Below are positions 59,746-64,000 of a DNA stretch of 64,000 nucleotides, piece by piece. This stretch comes from Halobacteriovorax sp. HLS. GTDB lineage: Bacteria > Bdellovibrionota > Bacteriovoracia > Bacteriovoracales > Bacteriovoracaceae. The position numbers and the translations under genes were made by a program. Positions within the stretch are counted from its first letter, which is position 1. Every line of letters starts with the position of its first letter. Location: positions 310,001 to 374,000 of the forward strand of contig NZ_QOCL01000001.1 in assembly GCF_004006665.1 (NCBI RefSeq), read 5' to 3'. Under the pieces are notes generated by a model. It saw nothing but the letters and a program-made list of their open reading frames with translations, made no database searches and was not told the origin of the DNA.

Positions 59746-61505
59746 CTTAGTCCCGTTTGAACATTCCAAAGACCATTATAAATTCCTGCCTTATCTAAAA
59801 GCTCTTGATGTGTTCCAGACTCGACAACTCTTCCTTGATCAAGAACATAAATACGATGAGCATTTCGAATAGTAGATAAACGGTGAGCAATAACAAGAGT
59901 GGTTTTGGATGAAGTGATTCTATCAAGAGATCTTTGAATAGCTGCTTCAGTCTCATTGTCGACAGCTGAAGTTGCTTCATCAAAAATAAAAATCGGAGAA
60001 TCTTTCAACACTGCTCTAGCAATTGAAATTCTCTGTCTTTGGCCACCAGATAATTTCTGCCCTCTCTCACCTACAATTGTGTCATAGCCATTAGGCAAGG
60101 CCATAATAAAGTCATGTGCTTCGGCCATTTTAGAAGCATTTATGATAGCTTCCATACTAGTAGAACTTTGAGCATAGGCTATATTCTCTTTAACCGTTCC
60201 ATGAAAAAGGTAATTATCTTGTCCTACATAAGATATATTATTTCTCAAATTTTCCTGAGTTATATGCCTTAGATCAATATCATCAATTACAATTTCCCCT
60301 GAATTAATATCATAAAACCTTAGCAGTAATTTAACGAGCGTACTTTTCCCAGATCCTGTTGCACCAACAATTGCAGCAGTTTCCCCAGCAGGAACATCAA
60401 TAGAAATACCGTCTAATACGCTATGGCCAGCTTCATAACTAAAAGAAAGGTCTCTAAAAGAAATATCTCCTTTAACATTATCTAGCGATACTTCTCCATC
60501 TACTATTCCTAATGGAGTCTCCATAAGATCAAATATTCTCACAACAGATGCCATAGCTCTTTGGTATAGGTCATAAGTTTGCCCAAGAGAAGTAAGCGGC
60601 CAAAGCAGTCTTTGAGTAAGAAAAATCAAAACACTATAAGAACCGATTTCTAAAGTCTTATTTTCAACATAGTAAGCTCCCACAATCATGGTTACAAGGA
60701 AACCACAAAGGATCACCATCCTAATAAGAGGAGAGAACATTGAGCTAATTTTAATGGCCTGAGCATTAGACTCTGCGTACTTCATACTCTCTTGTCTAAT
60801 TCTATTCAGTTCAAATTTCTCTGCGCAGTAACTCTTGATCGTAGAAATACCTTGAAGGTTATTATTTAGAACACTACTTAGAAGACCAGCCTGAGATCTT
60901 ACATTAATATATTTCTTCTCTATTTTCTTTTGAAAGTAATATGAACCGAGTAGAACGATTGGAACGGGAACAAAAGAAAGAGCTGCAATTACGGGAGAAA
61001 AGTAGAAAAATATTATTCCAATACTTACTACTGTTGTAGCTACCTGGATGAGCGAGTTTGCACCATCATCTAAAAATCTCTCTAACTGATTAACATCATC
61101 GTTAAGAATAGAGATTAAGTTTCCTGTACTTTTGTTTTCAAAATAACTCAGCTCAATTTTTTGAACATGTTCATAAGTATCAAGCCTCAGATTACTTTGT
61201 ACTTCCTGGGCCAAGTTTCTCCATTTAATCTTTAATAAGTACTCAAAAAAAGACTCTAACACCCAAACAATGACCGTAAGCACTGCTATCGCAAAGATTT
61301 GAGACATCATATCTTCAAAGCCAAATTTTGCAACAAATGACTTCTTCCCCTTAACAACGACATCCACTGTCATTCCTATTAGTAAAGGAGGGGCTATATC
61401 GAAAACCTTATTTAATATAGAATAAGAACTCGCAAGCAAAACATCTCTACGCTTTGCCTGCATATAACTTAAAAGTCTACTTAAGGGCGTGTCTTTGCTC
61501 TTCAC
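59742..61505 (-). CDS. ABC exporter half-transporter (MsbA-type)
   Basis: 587 residues: six-helix transmembrane domain (about 20-320) and a nucleotide-binding domain (about 345-587) with Walker A GATGSGKST, signature LSGGQRQRISIARAVL, Walker B FIFDEATSAVD and H-loop IAHRL. Functions as a homodimer or heterodimer. Size and order fit MsbA or lipid/drug exporters; substrate not predictable. Start is GTG, one base after the stop of the nuclease-like gene, so the two are probably co-transcribed. Confidence 0.88.
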   Translation of the reverse strand: MKSKDTPLSRLLSYMQAKRRDVLLASSYSILNKVFDIAPPLLIGMTVDVVVKGKKSFVAKFGFEDMMSQIFAIAVLTVIVWVLESFFEYLLKIKWRNLAQEVQSNLRLDTYEHVQKIELSYFENKSTGNLISILNDDVNQLERFLDDGANSLIQVATTVVSIGIIFFYFSPVIAALSFVPVPIVLLGSYYFQKKIEKKYINVRSQAGLLSSVLNNNLQGISTIKSYCAEKFELNRIRQESMKYAESNAQAIKISSMFSPLIRMVILCGFLVTMIVGAYYVENKTLEIGSYSVLIFLTQRLLWPLTSLGQTYDLYQRAMASVVRIFDLMETPLGIVDGEVSLDNVKGDISFRDLSFSYEAGHSVLDGISIDVPAGETAAIVGATGSGKSTLVKLLLRFYDINSGEIVIDDIDLRHITQENLRNNISYVGQDNYLFHGTVKENIAYAQSSTSMEAIINASKMAEAHDFIMALPNGYDTIVGERGQKLSGGQRQRISIARAVLKDSPIFIFDEATSAVDNETEAAIQRSLDRITSSKTTLVIAHRLSTIRNAHRIYVLDQGRVVESGTHQELLDKAGIYNGLWNVQTGLS

Positions 61506-61506
61506 T

Positions 61507-62604
61507 TTAGTATTTTAGATTTACGAGTAAAGGAAAGTGATCTGAATAACCTGCTCTTCTAGAAGAAGTAGAATTATGCTCATATCTAAAAGGTGTTCCT
61601 TTTATTGTAGAACCATAAAGATAATCACCTTTTTTTCTATACTCATACGTCTTTGTCGCAAAACTTGGAGCGTAGATTTTATAAGATGCAATATCCAACT
61701 CCAAACCTTTCTTATCTAATAAAGCTCCCGTAAAGAAAATTCTATCTAATAAATTCCATGTCATTGCTCTAGAGTAAAAGTATGTACCAGGAGGCATTTG
61801 GTTTTTAATATTCCAACTAATTGATCTATCTTCTTTATGAGTTGTGTGAAGGTCCTTAAAAAGATCATCTACAAATAGAACACTCTTAAAAGGATGTGGG
61901 TAATTGCTATCGATTGTATTAAAGTCTCCAACAGATAAGATATTCTGTTTAGGATTTTTAGAAAGTATTTCTTTAGTCCTTTTAGCAAGAGTATTTGCTG
62001 CAACTATTCGTGTTGAAGTTGGATTCCCTAGTGATGGCCAGTGATTTACAAAGATCGTCAGTTTTTCTTTCTTACCTACAAGAAACTCAACCTCTAAGAT
62101 ATTTCTACTTGGCCTTTCTTTAAAATAATCTCCAACAAGAACTAATTCATTTTTTGAAATAAACTTTAACTCTTCACTTTCTTTCCAAAGTACTGCGAGA
62201 TCGATTCCACGTTTATCAGGTGAATTACTTACTAAGAACTTCTTATATCCGATTGATTTAGCTAATTGAGAAATAACATTTTCATTTTCAATTTCAACGA
62301 GAGCTAGAATGTCAGGAAGTTTTTCATCTCTAACAACCATTTTTTCAATATTTTCAATTTTTACTTCTAAGTTATCTTTTGCCCAATCTGTTTCTAAGCA
62401 TTCTGTCTTTCTATAATTAGACTTAACTTTTTGACATGCTTCTTTTTTACCTTTTGTATTTGCAGGTAGAAATGTCCAGTCGTTCTTTCCTTCATCATGT
62501 TTAAGGTCAAAAAGGTTTTCGACATTATAAACCATAACTTCAATAGTTTTTCCAAAACATGGAAGTGCACATAGAACAAGAATTGATACAATAATTGATT
62601 TCAC
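61507..62604 (-). CDS. Secreted endonuclease/exonuclease/phosphatase-fold protein
   Basis: 365 residues with a signal peptide (about 1-18, ending CFGK). Catalytic-fold motifs of the EEP family are visible: VYNVENLFD (Asn), LALVEIENENV (Glu), VNHWPSLGN, SVGDFNTIDSN (Asp/Asn) and the closing GYSDHFPLLV (Asp-His). The enzyme would act in the periplasm or outside the cell on nucleic acid or phospho-substrates. Start is GTG with AAAGGGG upstream. Digesting prey DNA is possible in a predator but is inference. Confidence 0.82.
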   Translation of the reverse strand: MKSIIVSILVLCALPCFGKTIEVMVYNVENLFDLKHDEGKNDWTFLPANTKGKKEACQKVKSNYRKTECLETDWAKDNLEVKIENIEKMVVRDEKLPDILALVEIENENVISQLAKSIGYKKFLVSNSPDKRGIDLAVLWKESEELKFISKNELVLVGDYFKERPSRNILEVEFLVGKKEKLTIFVNHWPSLGNPTSTRIVAANTLAKRTKEILSKNPKQNILSVGDFNTIDSNYPHPFKSVLFVDDLFKDLHTTHKEDRSISWNIKNQMPPGTYFYSRAMTWNLLDRIFFTGALLDKKGLELDIASYKIYAPSFATKTYEYRKKGDYLYGSTIKGTPFRYEHNSTSSRRAGYSDHFPLLVNLKY

Positions 62605-62694
62605 AAGATTCCCCTTTCATTAAAGATGGACACCTTTTATCAGACCAAACGCAATTCTTCTAGATTACTTATATTTTATTTTGATTTGTTTCAT

Positions 62695-62719
62695 TTGGAG
62701 GCACATAATATGCCTCCAA
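62695..62719 (-). terminator. Hairpin downstream of bcp
   Basis: TTGGAGGCA (62695-62703), loop CATAATA, TGCCTCCAA (62711-62719): a perfect 9-bp stem 12 bases after the bcp stop. On the minus strand no T run follows, so it may act as a transcript-end stabiliser or weak terminator. Confidence 0.5.
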
Positions 62720-62730
62720 GTTTTAGATAC

Positions 62731-63204
62731 TTACAGGTTTTCTTTAAGCCAATTCAAAACATCTTCATGGTGAGTCTTAGTTTTAAACTTATCCATAACA
62801 TTGATCAGTTTTCCATTCTTACCAATAATGAATGTTGTTCTCATGATCCCCATATACTCTTTACCCATAAATTTCTTAAGGCCCCAACAACCATACTTCT
62901 CAGCAAATTTGTGCTCAGGATCAGATAAGAGATCGAAATTTAGATCGTCCCTTTCAATGAACTTAACAAGACGTTTTTCTTCATCTGGAGAAACACCTAG
63001 TACTACAGTATCTAATTTCTCAAATTGCTTTTTATGATCACGAACACCGGCCGCTTGTACAGTACAACCTGGCGTCATCGCCTTTGGATAAAAATAGAGG
63101 ACAACATTTTTTTTACCTTTAAAGTCCTTTAAAGAAACCTTTTCACCACTTTGGTTTAACATCGTAAATGCCGGTGCATTATTTCCTATTTTTGGAAAGC
63201 TCAT
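62731..63204 (-). CDS. bcp: Bcp-type peroxiredoxin (thiol peroxidase)
   Basis: 157 residues reducing peroxides with thioredoxin or a similar donor. The peroxidatic Cys is Cys47 in MTPGCTVQA; the fold pattern KNVVLYFYPKA and VVLGVSPDEEKRLVKF agrees. E. coli Bcp has a second Cys five residues later (TPGCTVQAC); here it is Ala52. Another Cys lies in EKYGCWGLKKF (about 111). AGGGAGA precedes the ATG. Confidence 0.92.
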   Translation of the reverse strand: MSFPKIGNNAPAFTMLNQSGEKVSLKDFKGKKNVVLYFYPKAMTPGCTVQAAGVRDHKKQFEKLDTVVLGVSPDEEKRLVKFIERDDLNFDLLSDPEHKFAEKYGCWGLKKFMGKEYMGIMRTTFIIGKNGKLINVMDKFKTKTHHEDVLNWLKENL

Positions 63205-63220
63205 TTTTTTCTCCCTAGAG

Positions 63221-64000
63221 TTACCAATTATTACGCAACTCTCTTAATCTTAAAAATACTTGTTTATCTGAGCTTACATTACCACTCAATCCACTGACAA
63301 TTTCTTTACTGTCTAGTCTAAGAAAAGTATTAATTTCTCTTTCTATTTTCATATTCGTCGTTAATTTAGTTGTATCTACGTTTTTTAAGTTTTCTAACAT
63401 TTCACAGGCGCATGTATTACTAGGCTCTCGATCAATAGTGAAGCCGAGATTATTTAGGATATAGTCATGTCCTGGATAAAGGATGACGTCATCTCCTAAA
63501 TTCTGAAACTGTGTTGAGATCGTATGATAGAAAGTTTCAGGTTCACCACCTAAGCGACAGTGCCCTATTCCAGCATTAAACATGGTATCCCCTGAAAAAA
63601 CAGCGACCACTTGATCATTCTGAATGTACTTAAGGCAAAGGTGAGCAAAAGTATGTCCAGGAGTGTCCATCACCTTTAAAACCCCACCCTTTACGGCGAT
63701 GTCTTCATCTTTTGTTAACAATCTATCTATCCCAGGAATCTTCCCCTCTGCGTTATAATGAGCAAAGACCTTGGCCCCTAACTTTTTGACAATTCCTGGG
63801 TTTCCACAAATATGATCTGGATGTTCGTGAGTATTTATAATAGTATCGATTTCTAGGTTTAAAGAATCGGCAAATTCAATCATTTGCTCAGCATCAAATG
63901 GATCAATACAGATGGCCTTACCATTTGCGGCCTCAACTAAATAAGAGAAGTTGCGAAGTGGACTTTTTGTATAGAGTTGATGGACATACATCTTTGACAC
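63221..64000 (-). CDS. Metallo-beta-lactamase-fold hydrolase (glyoxalase II-like)
   Basis: At least 259 residues; the upstream end is at the window edge. A GTG lies at 63998-64000 and ATG at 63991, so the start may be here or beyond the window. The dinuclear metal motif is NTHEHPDHICG (His58, His60, Asp62, His63), followed by DTPGHTFAH, VFSGDTMF and LYPGHDYI. The closing region ERE...RLRELRNNW fits glyoxalase II or persulfide-dioxygenase relatives. It would hydrolyse a thioester or process a sulfur compound; the substrate is not set by the sequence. Confidence 0.8.
   Translation of the reverse strand: MSKMYVHQLYTKSPLRNFSYLVEAANGKAICIDPFDAEQMIEFADSLNLEIDTIINTHEHPDHICGNPGIVKKLGAKVFAHYNAEGKIPGIDRLLTKDEDIAVKGGVLKVMDTPGHTFAHLCLKYIQNDQVVAVFSGDTMFNAGIGHCRLGGEPETFYHTISTQFQNLGDDVILYPGHDYILNNLGFTIDREPSNTCACEMLENLKNVDTTKLTTNMKIEREINTFLRLDSKEIVSGLSGNVSSDKQVFLRLRELRNNW

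Noticed and set aside
1-64000. CRISPR arrays, insertion sequences, prophage or integrative elements
   Set aside because: No spaced direct repeats, transposase, integrase or phage structural genes were seen; the tRNA gene at 49259 has no flanking repeat or integrase.

Overview
The window is AT-rich chromosomal DNA (roughly one third G+C), densely packed with short gaps and many 1-11 bp overlaps. There are no insertion sequences, phage genes or CRISPR arrays. The gene content points to a Gram-negative, didermal, predator-type bacterium of the Bdellovibrionota, most likely Bacteriovorax/Halobacteriovorax-like. The clues are Kdo synthesis, many secreted or lipoprotein genes without familiar names, PilZ and HD-GYP proteins, a Tad/Flp-type pilus locus, and a topoisomerase I with a lysine-rich tail. 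The lineage is inferred from style and content, not from a marker gene.

Layout. 1-2300: end of an unknown gene and a membrane histidine kinase. 2293-6003 (minus): kdsB-pyrG-kdsA-kdsC, making CMP-Kdo together with its CTP. 6082-8742: a small secreted protein, a TolC-type outer-membrane protein and a probable barrel protein. 8769-11909: purB with an internal 18-bp duplication, a mannose-1-phosphate guanylyltransferase and a SPOR protein. 12032-17214: a reduced Tad/Flp pilus locus (Flp pilin behind a near-perfect sigma-54 promoter, pilin-like small genes, a CpaB-like candidate, secretin, CpaF ATPase), interrupted by two minus-strand genes. 17144-20811 (minus): aspartate kinase, EttA and a TadB/TadC-like membrane protein. 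20876-25297: an RlmI-type methyltransferase, a PilZ protein, a CBS protein and a solute-binding protein. 25332-28164 (minus): nuoB-C-D-I, exactly the quinone-reducing module of complex I. 28324-33286 (minus): an envelope operon with LPP20-like protein, lipoprotein, LpoB, COG3014-type lipoprotein and an HExxH protein. 33379-37537: an OmpA-type coiled-coil protein and a three-gene membrane/PilZ cluster. 37534-44809: a DUF2341 lipoprotein, a barrel, pdxH, a large secreted protein, a candidate cysteine hydrolase and a pentapeptide protein. 44806-48636 (minus): a kinase with an HD-GYP response regulator and a secreted protein preceded by an FNR/CRP-like palindrome. 48836-55902: a GNAT enzyme, tRNA-Arg(UCG), a DUF368 transporter, topA, and a LysM protein with a TPR lipoprotein. 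55971-64000: small proteins, an ABC_sub_bind-type protein opposite a hybrid kinase, an ABC exporter, a secreted nuclease/phosphatase-fold protein, a Bcp peroxiredoxin and a metallo-beta-lactamase-fold hydrolase.

Two themes recur. One is envelope construction: Kdo, GDP-mannose, LpoB, DUF368, SPOR, LysM and OmpA proteins. The other is signalling around surface behaviour: three histidine kinases, HD-GYP, two PilZ proteins and a sigma-54-driven Flp pilin. The most notable observations are the sigma-54 promoter in front of a minimal, dispersed Tad system and the isolated complex I Q-module operon. No stretch longer than about 260 bases lacks a gene.
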